In this document: positions 1 through 9,481 of the stretch, piece by piece
Layout of the letters: each line of letters opens with the position of its first letter
How positions within the stretch are numbered: position 1 is the stretch's first letter
Assembly: GCA_903970145.1 (NCBI GenBank)
Contig: CAJCHO010000131.1
Span: 1-64,000, forward strand
Source: Mycobacteriaceae bacterium
Lineage (GTDB): Bacteria; Pseudomonadota; Gammaproteobacteria; Burkholderiales; Burkholderiaceae_D
Direction of reading: 5' to 3'
DNA length: 64,000 bases
Made by a program: the position numbers and the translations under genes
Notes under the pieces: model-generated
The model's database searches: none
Seen by the model: only the letters and a program-made list of their open reading frames with translations
What the model was told of the DNA's origin: nothing

Positions 1-1902
1 GTGCTCCATCTTCATGGCTTCCATGACCAACAGAGCCGCTCCGCGCGCCACACGTGTGCCAGCCTGTGCGTTGATGGCAACGATCTTGCCGGGCATGGGC
101 GCGGTGAGCCCGCCGGCCCGCGCATCGGCGTCCGCTGTGTGCTGCAGCCGGTCGATCACCGTCAGGATCCGGTAGCGTGCCCGATGAAATACATGCAAGG
201 CTTCGGCCTCAAGGACCACGTCACCGGCCACACGCTCCTCACCCCAGAGAATGTTGATCGAAGCCTCGGGCCCCGCTGCAATTGCGAGCTCGGCCCCGTG
301 TTCCCCGACGGTTAGCCGCAGCTTTCCACCCGGCTGATAGTCGAGCTGCGCGAACACCTCGATGCCGCCATCCTCGAACTCGAAGCGCCGGCTTGCCGGA
401 AGATGCAGGCGAAACGCCTCGATGCTGTCCCAGGGATCGGATCCGCGACGGCTGCGTTCGTTAAGCACCTGGGCTGCGACCGCAAGCGCGATGACCTGCG
501 GCTCGGGGACACCATGTTTAGGCAGCAGCTCGTCGTGATGGCGCTCGATGAGACCGGTATCCAGATCCGCCGTGGCGAAGGCACTGGAGGCGACCACGCG
601 GCCGAGGAACTCGATGTTGTTGGATACGCCGATGATCTGTACGCCAGCCAGAGCGGCATGCATGCGGGCCAGCGCCGTCGCACGGTCCTCTCCCCAGACA
701 ATCAGCTTGGCAATCATGGGGTCGTAATAGGGCGATATCGTGTCGCCCTCACGTACCCCGCTGTCGATGCGAACGGAGGCACGCCGCGCCCCGTCATGGA
801 CGACGAACTCACTGGCCGCGGGCAGATGCAGGCGTCTCAAGGTGCCGGTAGAAGGAAGGAATCCGCGGTCGGGGTTTTCCGCATACAGACGCGCCTCGAG
901 AGCATGCCCCTCGAACTTCAGGTCTTCCTGGCGGCACGGCAAGGCCTCGCCACAGGCGATTCGCAGCTGCCACTCGACCAGATCAAAGCCGGTGATCATT
1001 TCGGTAACCGGATGCTCAACCTGCAGTCGGGTATTCATCTCCATGAAATAGAAGGTGCCGTCGTGATCGACGATGAATTCGACCGTGCCTGCGCCCACGT
1101 AAGCAACGGCACGTGCCGCAGCGACCGCGGCCGCGCCCATTGAGCTGCGTCGCTGCTCCGTCATGCCGGGGGCTGGCGCCTCCTCGAGTACTTTTTGGTG
1201 ACGGCGCTGTACCGAGCAGTCGCGCTCGAACAGATATACGCAGTTGCCATGGCTATCGGCAAAGATCTGGATCTCGATATGGCGCGGGCGCTGCAGATAT
1301 TTTTCGACCAGAACCTTGTCGTCACCGAACGAAGCCAGCGCCTCGCGCTTGCAGGAACTGAGAGATTGCGCGAACTCGCTCGCATTGCGGACAATGCGCA
1401 TGCCCTTACCGCCGCCGCCGGCGGACGCCTTGATGAGCACCGGAAAGCCGATAGCCTGGGCCGCGCTGGCCAATAGGGCCGGATCCTGGTCGTCGCCGTG
1501 ATATCCCGGCACCAGCGGAACGCCGGCTGACTGCATGAGAGTCTTGGCGGCCGATTTCGAGCCCATCGCATGAATCGATTTGGCCGGTGGTCCGATGAAA
1601 ACGACCCCCGCCTTTTCACAGGCGGCAGCAAATTCGGCGTTTTCCGAGAGAAATCCATAGCCGGGATGGATGGCCTCGGCACCTGTCGCCTGTGCCGCGC
1701 GCAGGATCGAGGCGCCAACGAGATAGCTCTCGCGCGCCGCGGCAGGTCCGAGGCGCACTGCTTCATCGCATGCCGCCACGTGCTTGGCCTGGGCATCGGC
1801 GTCGGAGTAGACCGCGACCGTCTCGACACCCAGGCGACGCGCGCTGTGCGCGACACGGCAGGCGATTTCGCCCCGATTGGCGATGAGGATCTTGCGAAAC
1901 AT
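1..1902 (-). CDS. liuD: 3-methylcrotonyl-CoA carboxylase alpha subunit, C-terminus cut by window edge
   Basis: Biotin-carrying subunit of methylcrotonyl-CoA carboxylase, which carboxylates 3-methylcrotonyl-CoA in leucine breakdown. The first 634 residues are present. The protein starts MFRKILIANRGEIACRVA, the standard biotin-carboxylase N-terminus. An ATP-grasp segment follows with the glycine-rich loop ASAGGGGKGMRI and the active-site stretch MEMNTRLQVEHPVTE near residues 290-305. The last readable residues, EAMKMEH, are the biotinyl-lysine motif, so only some tens of residues are missing. Full-length relatives are about 660-680 aa. The ATG lies one base after the liuC stop, so the two are translationally coupled. 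Identification as the methylcrotonyl enzyme, and not an acetyl- or propionyl-CoA carboxylase, comes from the liuB, liuC and liuA neighbours. Confidence 0.93.
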   Translation of the reverse strand, partial: MFRKILIANRGEIACRVAHSARRLGVETVAVYSDADAQAKHVAACDEAVRLGPAAARESYLVGASILRAAQATGAEAIHPGYGFLSENAEFAAACEKAGVVFIGPPAKSIHAMGSKSAAKTLMQSAGVPLVPGYHGDDQDPALLASAAQAIGFPVLIKASAGGGGKGMRIVRNASEFAQSLSSCKREALASFGDDKVLVEKYLQRPRHIEIQIFADSHGNCVYLFERDCSVQRRHQKVLEEAPAPGMTEQRRSSMGAAAVAAARAVAYVGAGTVEFIVDHDGTFYFMEMNTRLQVEHPVTEMITGFDLVEWQLRIACGEALPCRQEDLKFEGHALEARLYAENPDRGFLPSTGTLRRLHLPAASEFVVHDGARRASVRIDSGVREGDTISPYYDPMIAKLIVWGEDRATALARMHAALAGVQIIGVSNNIEFLGRVVASSAFATADLDTGLIERHHDELLPKHGVPEPQVIALAVAAQVLNERSRRGSDPWDSIEAFRLHLPASRRFEFEDGGIEVFAQLDYQPGGKLRLTVGEHGAELAIAAGPEASINILWGEERVAGDVVLEAEALHVFHRARYRILTVIDRLQHTADADARAGGLTAPMPGKIVAINAQAGTRVARGAALLVMEAMKMEH

Positions 1903-1903
1903 G

Positions 1904-2710
1904 TCAGCTATCCATCGCGTTAAGGGCCCAGGCGGGCTTGCGCTTCTCAAGGAAGGCCGTGACGCCTTCGCGACCCTCGGCGGATGCACGGATGGTGGCG
2001 ATGCGCAGTACCGTATCGGCGGCCAGCGCGTCCGACAGGGGTGCATAGGCAACATCGCGAATGAGCCGCTTGGCTTCGCGCAGGGCGTTTGGTGAATTGC
2101 CAAGCAGCGTTGTCGTCAGGCCATGGACCGTGCTGTCAAGCTCCTCGGGAACCACGCTCATGTGCACCAGACCCATGCGTTCGGCCGCGTCCGCGTCAAA
2201 GCGCTCGGCGGTCAGGAAATAGCGACGCGCCGCCGAGGGGCCGATGGCGCGTATCACATAGGGACTGATGGTCGCGGGGATCAGTCCGAGACGCACTTCA
2301 GACAGAGAGAAATTGGCTGACTGGGCCGCGACCACGATGTCGCTTGCCGCAATCAGGCCCATGCCACCGGCGTAGCAGTCGCCGTTTACCCGCGCGATGA
2401 CCGGCTTGTCGCACAGGTAGATTGCGTTGAGCATGCGCGTCAGTCCCGCCGCGTCGCGCTGATTGTCGGCGTCGGAGTAAGTTGCCATGCGTTTCATCCA
2501 GTTCAGGTCGGCGCCGGCACAAAAGGCCTTGCCTGCCCCGGTCAGAACGATGGTGCGTACCGTGGCATCGCCATTGAGCCGAATGAAAACCTCACCGAGC
2601 TCGCGGATCATGTCCTCGCTAAAGGCGTTGCGCAGATCCGGCCGGTTAAGGGTAACGCGCGCGACACCGCCGTCCTGTTCGAGCACGATGCTTGTGAAGT
2701 TCATGGTCAT
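1904..2710 (-). CDS. liuC: Methylglutaconyl-CoA hydratase (enoyl-CoA hydratase family)
   Basis: Crotonase-fold enzyme of 268 aa that hydrates 3-methylglutaconyl-CoA to HMG-CoA in leucine degradation. The oxyanion-hole region FCAGADLNWMKRMA (near residue 65) is the form typical of LiuC and AUH-like hydratases. The second conserved block, CYAGGMGLIAASDIVVA, follows near residue 112. Length is normal for the family. The start is MTM; the second Met two codons on is equally possible. It lies between liuB and liuD on the same strand, which supports the assignment over a generic enoyl-CoA hydratase. A 57-bp gap to liuB shows no terminator, so one transcript is likely. Confidence 0.92.
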   Translation of the reverse strand: MTMNFTSIVLEQDGGVARVTLNRPDLRNAFSEDMIRELGEVFIRLNGDATVRTIVLTGAGKAFCAGADLNWMKRMATYSDADNQRDAAGLTRMLNAIYLCDKPVIARVNGDCYAGGMGLIAASDIVVAAQSANFSLSEVRLGLIPATISPYVIRAIGPSAARRYFLTAERFDADAAERMGLVHMSVVPEELDSTVHGLTTTLLGNSPNALREAKRLIRDVAYAPLSDALAADTVLRIATIRASAEGREGVTAFLEKRKPAWALNAMDS

Positions 2711-2767
2711 CCTCTTGGTGTCGATACAGCGCCAGCCCGAGCGTCGTCAGAGCACGCGCACACTGAT

Positions 2768-4375
2768 TTACATGCGGAACACGCCGAAACGCGTCTCACC
2801 GATTGGTGCGTTCAGGCATGCCGAGAGCGCGAGCCCGAGCACATTGCGCGTATCTGCCGGCGCGATTACCCCGTCATCCCACAGACGCGCGCTGGCGTAA
2901 TAGGGGTGCCCCTGATGCTCATATTGAGCGAGGATCGGTGCCTTGAAGCTCGCTTCGTCAACTGCCGACCACGTTTCGCCGCGCGTCTCGATGGCGTCAC
3001 GACGGATGGTGGCAAGCACGCTGGCCGCCTGCTCGGCGCCCATGACGGAAATGCGCGCGTTGGGCCACATCCACAGAAACCGCGGTGAATAGGCGCGACC
3101 GCACATGCCGTAGTTGCCCGCACCAAACGAGCCACCGATGATGACGGTCAGCTTGGGTACCCCCACGGTCGCGACCGCCGTAACCATCTTCGCGCCGTGC
3201 TTGGCGATGCCCTCGTTCTCGTATTTGCGACCAACCATGAATCCTGTGATGTTCTGCAGGAACACGAGAGGGATCTTGCGCTGGCCGCATAACTCGATGA
3301 AGTGGGTTGCCTTCTGCGCGGATTCCGAGAATAGAATGCCGTTATTGGCGACGATGCCAACCGGCATCCCGTGGATGTGCGCAAACCCGCAGACGATGGT
3401 CACACCGTAACGCGGCCGGAATTCGTCGAACTCCGAGGCGTCGACGACGCGCGCGATCACTTCGCGGACATCGTAGGGCTTGCGGGTGTCAGCCGGAATC
3501 AGGCCTTCGATCTCGTCCACCGGATAGGCCGGCGCGCGCGGCGCGATCAGGACGGGGCCAGTGGGCTTGCTGGTGTTGAGATTGCCGACGATGCGGCGCG
3601 CAATCGCCAGCGCGTGGCGATCGTCATTGGCAAGGTGGTCAACCACCCCCGAGAGCCGGGTATGGACATCGCCACCGCCGAGTTCCTCTGCGCTGACCAC
3701 CTCGCCGATGGCCGCCTTGACCAGCGGCGGTCCGGCCAGAAATATCGTGCCCTGATTGCGCACGATTATCGATTCGTCGCTCATCGCCGGCATGTAGGCG
3801 CCGCCAGCGGTGCACGAGCCCATTACGACCGCGATCTGGGCAATGCCGGCAGCGCTCATGGTGGCCTGGTTGTAGAAGATCCGGCCAAAGTGTTCGCGAT
3901 CGGGAAACACCCCATCCTGGTTGGGCAGGTTGGCTCCGCCCGAGTCCACCAGATAGATGCAGGGCAGGCGGTTTTCGAGGGCAATCTCCTGCGCGCGCAG
4001 ATGCTTTTTTACGGTGATCGGATAATAGGTGCCGCCCTTGACGGTGGCATCGTTACAGACGACGACGCATTCGCGGCCGGCGACGCGTCCTACCCCCGTG
4101 ACAATGCCGCCCGATGGCGCCTCGTTGTCGTACATCGCAAAGCCGGCCAGCTGCGAGAGTTCCAGAAACGGTGCCGCCGGATCAAGCAGGGTGTCGATGC
4201 GTTCGCGTGGCAAGAGTTTGCCGCGTGCCGTGTGCCGGGCGCGCGCAGTCGCGCCGCCGCCCTTGGCGATCTCTGCCACCTTGGCTTGAAGATCCTCGAC
4301 CTGGGCGCGCATGGCGCTGCGATTGGCCTCGAATTCACTCGAGCGCGCATTGACCGTGGATTCGATTATCGGCAT
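2768..4375 (-). CDS. liuB: 3-methylcrotonyl-CoA carboxylase beta subunit (carboxyltransferase)
   Basis: Carboxyltransferase subunit, 535 aa, the usual length. It transfers the carboxyl group from biotin on LiuD to 3-methylcrotonyl-CoA. The N-terminal block [17 protein letters not shown] and the later [19 protein letters not shown] are hallmarks of the MccB/PccB family. The C-terminal half contains [18 protein letters not shown] and [16 protein letters not shown], the acyl-CoA and biotin pocket motifs typical of methylcrotonyl-specific enzymes. It follows a rhodanese gene by four bases and precedes liuC, forming one operon. Confidence 0.95.
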   Translation of the reverse strand: MPIIESTVNARSSEFEANRSAMRAQVEDLQAKVAEIAKGGGATARARHTARGKLLPRERIDTLLDPAAPFLELSQLAGFAMYDNEAPSGGIVTGVGRVAGRECVVVCNDATVKGGTYYPITVKKHLRAQEIALENRLPCIYLVDSGGANLPNQDGVFPDREHFGRIFYNQATMSAAGIAQIAVVMGSCTAGGAYMPAMSDESIIVRNQGTIFLAGPPLVKAAIGEVVSAEELGGGDVHTRLSGVVDHLANDDRHALAIARRIVGNLNTSKPTGPVLIAPRAPAYPVDEIEGLIPADTRKPYDVREVIARVVDASEFDEFRPRYGVTIVCGFAHIHGMPVGIVANNGILFSESAQKATHFIELCGQRKIPLVFLQNITGFMVGRKYENEGIAKHGAKMVTAVATVGVPKLTVIIGGSFGAGNYGMCGRAYSPRFLWMWPNARISVMGAEQAASVLATIRRDAIETRGETWSAVDEASFKAPILAQYEHQGHPYYASARLWDDGVIAPADTRNVLGLALSACLNAPIGETRFGVFRM

Positions 4376-4379
4376 TGCC

Positions 4380-4775
4380 TCAGACTTTCCTGGGTATTAC
4401 GGCAGTCGGGGCCCCGGCGGCTTTCCAGGCCGCAAAGCCCCCATCGATGTGTGCCACGCGTGCCAGACCCATGTCCTGCACGGTCTTGGCGGCCAGAGCC
4501 GAGCGCCAGCCGGCAGCGCAAAAGAAGATGAACTCCTTGTCGGCGCCAAAGATCTCCTTGAAATAGGGACTCTCGGGATCGACCCAGAACTCGAGCATGC
4601 CGCGTGCCGCGTGAAACGCTCCGGGGATGATGCCCTCGCGCTCGAGTTCGCGTACATCGCGTACGTCGACCAGCTGCACATCGCCCTCTCGGACGCGCTC
4701 CTGCGCCTGGCTCACCGAATAGGTCCTGACCTCGGCGAGGGCTTCGTCAAGCAGTCTGCGATAGCCTTTTTTCAT
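4380..4775 (-). CDS. Rhodanese-like domain protein in the leucine operon
   Basis: Single rhodanese domain, 131 aa, predicted cytoplasmic, with a short helical N-terminus ([16 protein letters not shown]). The active-site loop FFCAAGWRS holds the cysteine in the C-x-x-G-x-R pattern of active sulfurtransferases. The ATG at 4775 was preferred to longer frames because a clear GGAGG ribosome site sits about 9 bases upstream. It is wedged between an acyl-CoA dehydrogenase and liuB with spacings of 14 and 4 bases, so it is surely cotranscribed with the liu genes. Its substrate is unknown; repair or relay of sulfur species linked to CoA thioester chemistry is only a guess. Confidence 0.85.
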   Translation of the reverse strand: MKKGYRRLLDEALAEVRTYSVSQAQERVREGDVQLVDVRDVRELEREGIIPGAFHAARGMLEFWVDPESPYFKEIFGADKEFIFFCAAGWRSALAAKTVQDMGLARVAHIDGGFAAWKAAGAPTAVIPRKV

Positions 4776-4789
4776 GTTCTGTCCTCCGG

Positions 4790-5920
4790 CTAAGCCAGCG
4801 CCCGGCCGATGAGAATTTTCTGGATGTCGCTGGTGCCCTCGTAGATCTGGCACACGCGCACGTCGCGATAAATGCGTTCAACCGGAAAGTCGCTCACGTA
4901 GCCATAGCCGCCATGGATCTGGATGGCTGCCGAGCAGACCCGTTCGGCCATCTCGGAGGCAAACAGCTTGCCCATGGCCGCCTCCTTGAGGCAGGGGCGC
5001 TGCGCATCGCGCAGGCTCGCCGCATGCCAGACCATCTGTCGTGCCACCTCGATCTCGGTCGCCATCTCGGCCAGGCGGAACTGCACGGCCTGGTGAGCAA
5101 ACAGCGGCTGACCGAAACTCTCTCGCTGTTTGGAATAATCGAGCGCGGCCTCGAAGGCGGCGCGCGCCATGCCGATGGCCTGGGCGCCAATGCCAATGCG
5201 TCCACCCTCGAGGCCCGAGAGCGCGATCTTGTAGCCCGCGCCCTCGCTGCCCAATAGGTTCGCCACCGGAACGCGGCAATCCTCGAAGGCGATCTGGGCC
5301 GTGTCGGAGGCGTGCTGGCCGAGTTTGTTCTCAATGCCGGCTACGCGATATCCGGGTGTGTCCGTGGCAACGATGAATGCGCTGATGCCGCGCTTGCCGG
5401 CTTCAGGGTTGGTGACCGCCATGACCAGCGCCACGTCGGCGTTTTTGCCCGAGGTGATGAACTGCTTGGCGCCATTGAGCACAAAGTGATCGCCCTCGCG
5501 CCGTGCGCTCGTGCGCAGCTGGCTGGCATCAGAGCCGACGTGGGGTTCGGTCAGACAAAAGGCGCCAAGCATCTCGCCTTTGGCGAGCGGCACCAGCCAG
5601 CGACGCTTTTGCTGCGCGTCTGCATAAGTCGAGAGCATGCTGCACACCGGACAATTGTTGACGCTGACAATCGTTGAGGTGGCGCCATCGGCCGCTGCGA
5701 TCTCCTCGAGGATAAGCGCAAGGGCGAGATGATCGAGTCCGGCGCCGCCAAACTCCTCGGACACGGTTACCCCGAAGCACCCCAGGGCCGCCAGACCCTT
5801 CAGGGCCTCGGCTGGAAAGCTGCAGTCCTTGTCCCACTGTGCGGCAAAAGGCAGGATGCATTCGCGCACGTAGGCGCGCACGGCATCGCGCACCATCTCA
5901 TGCTCGCTGCTCAGAATCAC
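4790..5920 (-). CDS. Acyl-CoA dehydrogenase, short/branched-chain type
   Basis: Flavin-dependent acyl-CoA dehydrogenase of 376 aa, typical length. It shows FCLTEPHVGSDASQLRT in the FAD-binding middle domain. The catalytic glutamate sits in CQIYEGTSDIQKILIGRAL near the C-terminus, the position used by butyryl- and 2-methylbutyryl-CoA dehydrogenases. This differs from the isovaleryl-CoA dehydrogenase in the same cluster, so it probably serves another acyl-CoA, perhaps from isoleucine or valine. The start is a GTG that overlaps the ridA-like stop as GTGA, indicating translational coupling. The exact substrate cannot be read from sequence. Confidence 0.9.
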   Translation of the reverse strand: MILSSEHEMVRDAVRAYVRECILPFAAQWDKDCSFPAEALKGLAALGCFGVTVSEEFGGAGLDHLALALILEEIAAADGATSTIVSVNNCPVCSMLSTYADAQQKRRWLVPLAKGEMLGAFCLTEPHVGSDASQLRTSARREGDHFVLNGAKQFITSGKNADVALVMAVTNPEAGKRGISAFIVATDTPGYRVAGIENKLGQHASDTAQIAFEDCRVPVANLLGSEGAGYKIALSGLEGGRIGIGAQAIGMARAAFEAALDYSKQRESFGQPLFAHQAVQFRLAEMATEIEVARQMVWHAASLRDAQRPCLKEAAMGKLFASEMAERVCSAAIQIHGGYGYVSDFPVERIYRDVRVCQIYEGTSDIQKILIGRALA

Positions 5921-6312
5921 CGCGGGGCCTCAGAGGCGCGCCGCGCCGTGACTTCGATCTCGATTTTCATGCGCGCATCGACGAGCCCGACCACGAGCGC
6001 GCTCGCTGCCGGTCGGGCCTTGGCAAAGTAATGACCGAACACGGGTGCCAGCGTCGCGAAATAGGCGGCATCGGTGATGAAGTACTGCACGCGCACCACG
6101 TCATCGAGCGTCGCGCCGGCCTCGGCGAGCGCGTTCCCGATATTGCGAAATGCCTGATGGGTCTGCTCGATCGGATCGTCGCTGATCGACATCGTCGAGT
6201 AGTCGAACCCGGTCGTGCCGGACACGTACACAGTGTCGCCCTCGACCAGGGCACGCGAGTAGCCGGCCAGCACCTCGAAACTGGACCCGGAGGAAATGCA
6301 TTGGCGGGGCAT
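5917..6312 (-). CDS. RidA/YjgF-family protein
   Basis: Small RidA-like protein of 131 aa. It has the family blocks GDTVYVSGTTGFD and DVVRVQYFITD, and ends in a segment MKIEIEVTARR that resembles the conserved EIEAIA strand with changes. RidA proteins hydrolyse reactive enamine/imine intermediates of amino-acid metabolism, although many paralogues are uncharacterised. The ATG at 6312 is chosen because an upstream in-frame Met would overlap the SDR stop. The gene is coupled to the downstream dehydrogenase by a GTGA overlap. The arginine of canonical RidA that binds the substrate carboxylate is not clearly present, so true deaminase activity is uncertain. Confidence 0.85.
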   Translation of the reverse strand: MPRQCISSGSSFEVLAGYSRALVEGDTVYVSGTTGFDYSTMSISDDPIEQTHQAFRNIGNALAEAGATLDDVVRVQYFITDAAYFATLAPVFGHYFAKARPAASALVVGLVDARMKIEIEVTARRASEAPR

Positions 6313-6320
6313 GGTGCGGC

Positions 6321-6992
6321 TTACCATTCCAGACGCGATCCGGAATAGTCGAAGAACCCGCCGTGCTCCTTGTTGCCCGCGCCCTCCACGACCTTGCGGA
6401 TTCCGGTCACGCTGGTAAGCACGTCGAGCGTCGCGCTCGGTCCTCCCATGTCGGTCCGCACCCAGCCGGGGTGCAGGCTGACCACCGTGACCGAACGCGC
6501 GCCCCATTCGAGGGAGGCGGCCTTTGCCACCGCATTCACGGCAGCCTTGCTGGCCCGATAGACGATGCTACCGGGACTGTCCATCAGGCCAATCGAGCCC
6601 ATCCGTGACGAGACGAAGGCCAACCGGCCGCCGGTCTTCGCCAGGGCAGGCCCAACGAGAGGGGTGATGCGCAGTGCCCCAAACACATTGGCGTGCATGA
6701 CGGCATCGAACTCGCCAAGCGCTGGCGCTTCGACCCGGCCGGCGCGCGGCCCCGAGACGCCCGCGTTATAGATGCAGGTGTGCAGTGGCCCGGCGGCGAC
6801 TGACTCGGCAAGAGCCGCGTCGTCACCGCTTATGACATCGAACAGAAAGGCGTGCGCGCCCAGAGCCTTGAGTGCGTCGCGGGATTTGGCGTCGCGCGCG
6901 CTGGCACGCACCTGCCAGCCGGCGGCTAGGTACTGGCGTACCAGTTCGAGGCCGATGCCCCGCGAAGCTCCGACGATCAATGCACTTTGCAT
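6321..6992 (-). CDS. Short-chain dehydrogenase/reductase (SDR)
   Basis: NAD(P)-dependent SDR, 223 aa. The Rossmann glycine motif GASRGIGLELV is at the N-terminus, NAG appears as YNAGVSGP, and the catalytic Ser-Tyr-Lys set is seen in FVSSRMG and YRASKAAVN. A PG motif follows (LHPGWVRTDMGG), with a threonine/aspartate pattern like the CsgA/sniffer subgroup. It is 3 bases from the thiolase and 8 from the RidA gene, so it belongs to the liu transcript. The substrate is not predictable. A role in the reduction or oxidation of a branched-chain intermediate is plausible only from context. Confidence 0.88.
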   Translation of the reverse strand: MQSALIVGASRGIGLELVRQYLAAGWQVRASARDAKSRDALKALGAHAFLFDVISGDDAALAESVAAGPLHTCIYNAGVSGPRAGRVEAPALGEFDAVMHANVFGALRITPLVGPALAKTGGRLAFVSSRMGSIGLMDSPGSIVYRASKAAVNAVAKAASLEWGARSVTVVSLHPGWVRTDMGGPSATLDVLTSVTGIRKVVEGAGNKEHGGFFDYSGSRLEW

Positions 6993-6995
6993 GAT

Positions 6996-8195
6996 TTACT
7001 CCAGCATTTCGATGGCCATCGCCGTGGCTTCGCCGCCACCGATGCACAGCGATGCGACGCCGCGCTTTTTACCCTGTTTGCGCAAGGCACCGATCAGCGT
7101 CACCAGCAGGCGCGCCCCGGACGCGCCGATCGGGTGTCCCAGAGCGCACGCGCCACCGTGTATATTGACCTGCTCGTGCTTGATGCCGTGCTCGACCATG
7201 GCGGCCATCGGCACTACTGCGAAGGCCTCATTGATCTCGAACAGGTCAACATCCCGGGTCTGCCAGCCGATCTTCTTGTAGAGCTTCTCGATGGCGCCGA
7301 TCGGTGCGGTCGTGAACCATCCCGGTTCCTGGGCGTGGGTACTGTGCCCGATGATGCGCGCCAGCGGCTTTTTGCCCAGCCGCTCGGCGCTCGATGCGCG
7401 CATGAGAACCAGTGCCGCGGCGCCATCGTTGATTGAACTGGAGCTTGCCGCGGTGATCGTACCGTCTTTCTTGAATGCAGCTTTCAATGCGGGAATCTTG
7501 TCGATCTTGATCTTGCGTGGACCTTCATCGGTGTCGATCTGGACAGCGCCCGCCTTGCCGTTGACGGTGACGGGTGTGATCTCCCAGGCGAAGCTGCCGT
7601 CCGCAGTAGCGGTCTGGGCGCGCCGCACGGATTCCATGGCGAAGGCGTCCTGGGCGGCACGCGTGAACTGGTATTTCGCGGCACAGTCCTCACCGAAGGT
7701 GCCCATCGCGCGACCCTTTTCGTAGGCGTCCTCGAGACCGTCGAGCATCATGTGGTCATACATCATGGCGTGGCCGATACGATAGCCGCCGCGCGCCTTG
7801 GGGATCAGATAGGGCGCATTGGTCATGCTCTCCATGCCGCCAGCGACGACAATCTGCGCCGAACCGGCTACCAGCAGATCGTGGCCCAGCATGGCGGCCT
7901 TCATGCCCGAGCCGCACATCTTGTTGACCGTGGTGCAGCCGGTCGCGACCGGCAGTCCCGCGCCGAGCGCGGCCTGGCGCGCTGGCGCCTGTCCCAGACC
8001 GGCGGGCAGGACGCAGCCAAAAACCACTTCGTCGACCAATTCGGGAGACAGGGTGGCGCGCTCGAGGGCTGCCCGGATCGCGGCGGTGCCGAGTTCGGTT
8101 GCGGCAAGCGATGCAAATTCTCCCTGGAAGGCCGCCATCGGGGTACGCGCCACGGAGACGATTACTACCGGATCGGACTGCTCGTGCTGACTCAT
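6996..8195 (-). CDS. Acetyl-CoA C-acetyltransferase (thiolase)
   Basis: Thiolase of 399 aa that interconverts acetoacetyl-CoA and acetyl-CoA, the last step after HMG-CoA cleavage in leucine catabolism. The acyl-accepting cysteine lies in NKMCGSGMKAAM near residue 90. The C-terminal active-site motifs are GGACALGHPIGASGAR (His) and CIGGGEATAM (second Cys). These place it in the AtoB/PhaA degradative-biosynthetic class. It lies directly downstream of liuA. It could also feed polyhydroxybutyrate synthesis, but no pha genes lie in the window. Confidence 0.92.
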   Translation of the reverse strand: MSQHEQSDPVVIVSVARTPMAAFQGEFASLAATELGTAAIRAALERATLSPELVDEVVFGCVLPAGLGQAPARQAALGAGLPVATGCTTVNKMCGSGMKAAMLGHDLLVAGSAQIVVAGGMESMTNAPYLIPKARGGYRIGHAMMYDHMMLDGLEDAYEKGRAMGTFGEDCAAKYQFTRAAQDAFAMESVRRAQTATADGSFAWEITPVTVNGKAGAVQIDTDEGPRKIKIDKIPALKAAFKKDGTITAASSSSINDGAAALVLMRASSAERLGKKPLARIIGHSTHAQEPGWFTTAPIGAIEKLYKKIGWQTRDVDLFEINEAFAVVPMAAMVEHGIKHEQVNIHGGACALGHPIGASGARLLVTLIGALRKQGKKRGVASLCIGGGEATAMAIEMLE

Positions 8196-8225
8196 AAATA
8201 CTCCGCAAAAAAAGACTGCCGGGTT

Positions 8226-9407
8226 CTACATGGTTTCGCTGAACAGTTCGCGTCCGATCAGCATGCGCCGGATCTCGCTGGTGCCCGCGCCGATCTCATA
8301 GAGCTTGGCGTCACGCCACAGGCGACCGGTGGGGTAGTCATTGATGTAGCCGTTGCCGCCGAGCAGCTGCAGGGCTTCGCCGGCCATCCAGGTCGCTTTC
8401 TCGGCGCAATACAGGATCACTCCGGCGCAGTCCTTGCGCACGCGCCGTACATGCTCCTGACCGAGCCCGTCGAGGTTGCGCCCCACCGCGTAGCAGTAGG
8501 CACGACAGGCCTGGAAGGTCGTGTACATGTCGGCGACTTTACCCTGAACAAGCTGGAATTCGCCGATGCTCTGACCGAACTGCTTGCGCTCGTGGATGTA
8601 GGGCAGCACCACGTCCATGCAGGCCTCCATGATGCCCAGCGGACCGCCGGAGAGCACGGCGCGCTCGTAATCGAGGCCGCTCATGAGCACCTTGGCGCCG
8701 TTGCCTTCACCGCCCAGCACATTGATTTCGGGAACCTCGACGTCCTCGAAGACCAGCTCACCGGTGTGCGAGCCGCGCATGCCGAGCTTGTCGAGCTTTT
8801 GCGCGACCGAAAAGCCCTTCATCGACTTCTCGACGATAAAGGCGGTCATGCCGCGCGCACCCAGCTCGGGTTCGGTCTTGCCGTACACCACCAGGGTGTC
8901 GCAGTCCGGGCCGTTGGTGATCCACATCTTGGTGCCGTTGAGCACATAGCGATCGCCGCGGCGCCGGGCGGTCAGACGCATGCTCACCACGTCCGAGCCG
9001 GCATTGGGCTCGCTCATGGCCAGCGCGCCGATGTGCTCTCCCGAGACGAGCTTGGGCAGGTAGCGCGCTTTCTGGTCGGTGGTGCCGTTGCGGTGAATCT
9101 GGTTGACGCACAGATTCGAGTGTGCCCCATAGGACAGGCCGACCGAGGCTGATGCGCGCGAGATCTGCTCCATGGCGAGCATGTGGGCGAGGTAACCCAT
9201 GTTGGCACCCCCGTACTGTTCATCGACCGTGATGCCAAGAACGCCGAGCTCGCCCATCTTGCGCCACAGGTCCATCGGGAACTGGTCGCTCGCGTCAATC
9301 TGCGCCGCACGGGGCGCGATCTCGGTCTCGGCGAATGCGCGCACGCTCGCGTGCAGCATTTCGAGATCCTCGCCGAGGTAGAAACTGAGGCCGGGAAGGT
9401 GGCTCAT
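8226..9407 (-). CDS. liuA: Isovaleryl-CoA dehydrogenase
   Basis: First committed enzyme of the leucine branch, oxidising isovaleryl-CoA with FAD; 393 aa, normal length. The middle-domain motif is [16 protein letters not shown]. The glutamate expected to be catalytic in isovaleryl-CoA dehydrogenases lies in [15 protein letters not shown], and the usual C-terminal catalytic position is replaced ([16 protein letters not shown] has no Glu before GTSE). That pattern separates it from other acyl-CoA dehydrogenases. It is the first structural gene downstream of liuR and sits just behind the 24-bp palindrome, so it is likely the main point of LiuR control. Confidence 0.95.
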   Translation of the reverse strand: MSHLPGLSFYLGEDLEMLHASVRAFAETEIAPRAAQIDASDQFPMDLWRKMGELGVLGITVDEQYGGANMGYLAHMLAMEQISRASASVGLSYGAHSNLCVNQIHRNGTTDQKARYLPKLVSGEHIGALAMSEPNAGSDVVSMRLTARRRGDRYVLNGTKMWITNGPDCDTLVVYGKTEPELGARGMTAFIVEKSMKGFSVAQKLDKLGMRGSHTGELVFEDVEVPEINVLGGEGNGAKVLMSGLDYERAVLSGGPLGIMEACMDVVLPYIHERKQFGQSIGEFQLVQGKVADMYTTFQACRAYCYAVGRNLDGLGQEHVRRVRKDCAGVILYCAEKATWMAGEALQLLGGNGYINDYPTGRLWRDAKLYEIGAGTSEIRRMLIGRELFSETM

Positions 9408-9457
9408 CGGATGCTCGCTCCAGGGTCGTTTTTGTCGAGGCGCAAATTGTAGGGGGA

Positions 9458-9481
9458 ATTGACGTTTACGTAAACGTCAAT
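9458..9481. promoter_or_regulatory. Probable LiuR operator: perfect 24-bp palindrome
   Basis: A perfect dyad centred between 9469 and 9470, with half-site ATTGACGTTTAC and no mismatch over 12 bp on each side. It lies between liuR and liuA and contains the liuR stop codon (TGA, 9479-9477). MerR-family regulators bind dyads in the promoter they control, and TTGACGTTAACGTCAA-like sites are known for LiuR-type regulators. The part read on the minus strand also supplies a TTGACG box usable as a -35. Operator function is inferred. Confidence 0.8.

Noticed and set aside
403-1143. Long plus-strand open frame opposite liuD
   Set aside because: It is antisense to a clear biotin-carboxylase gene with conserved motifs; the frame is open only because of GC-rich codon bias.
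3371-4531. 386-codon plus-strand frame opposite liuB
   Set aside because: No start signal or domain; it mirrors the liuB coding frame.
7752-9152. 466-codon plus-strand frame opposite the thiolase and liuA
   Set aside because: It spans two genes and their junction on the other strand; composition is that of a shadow frame.
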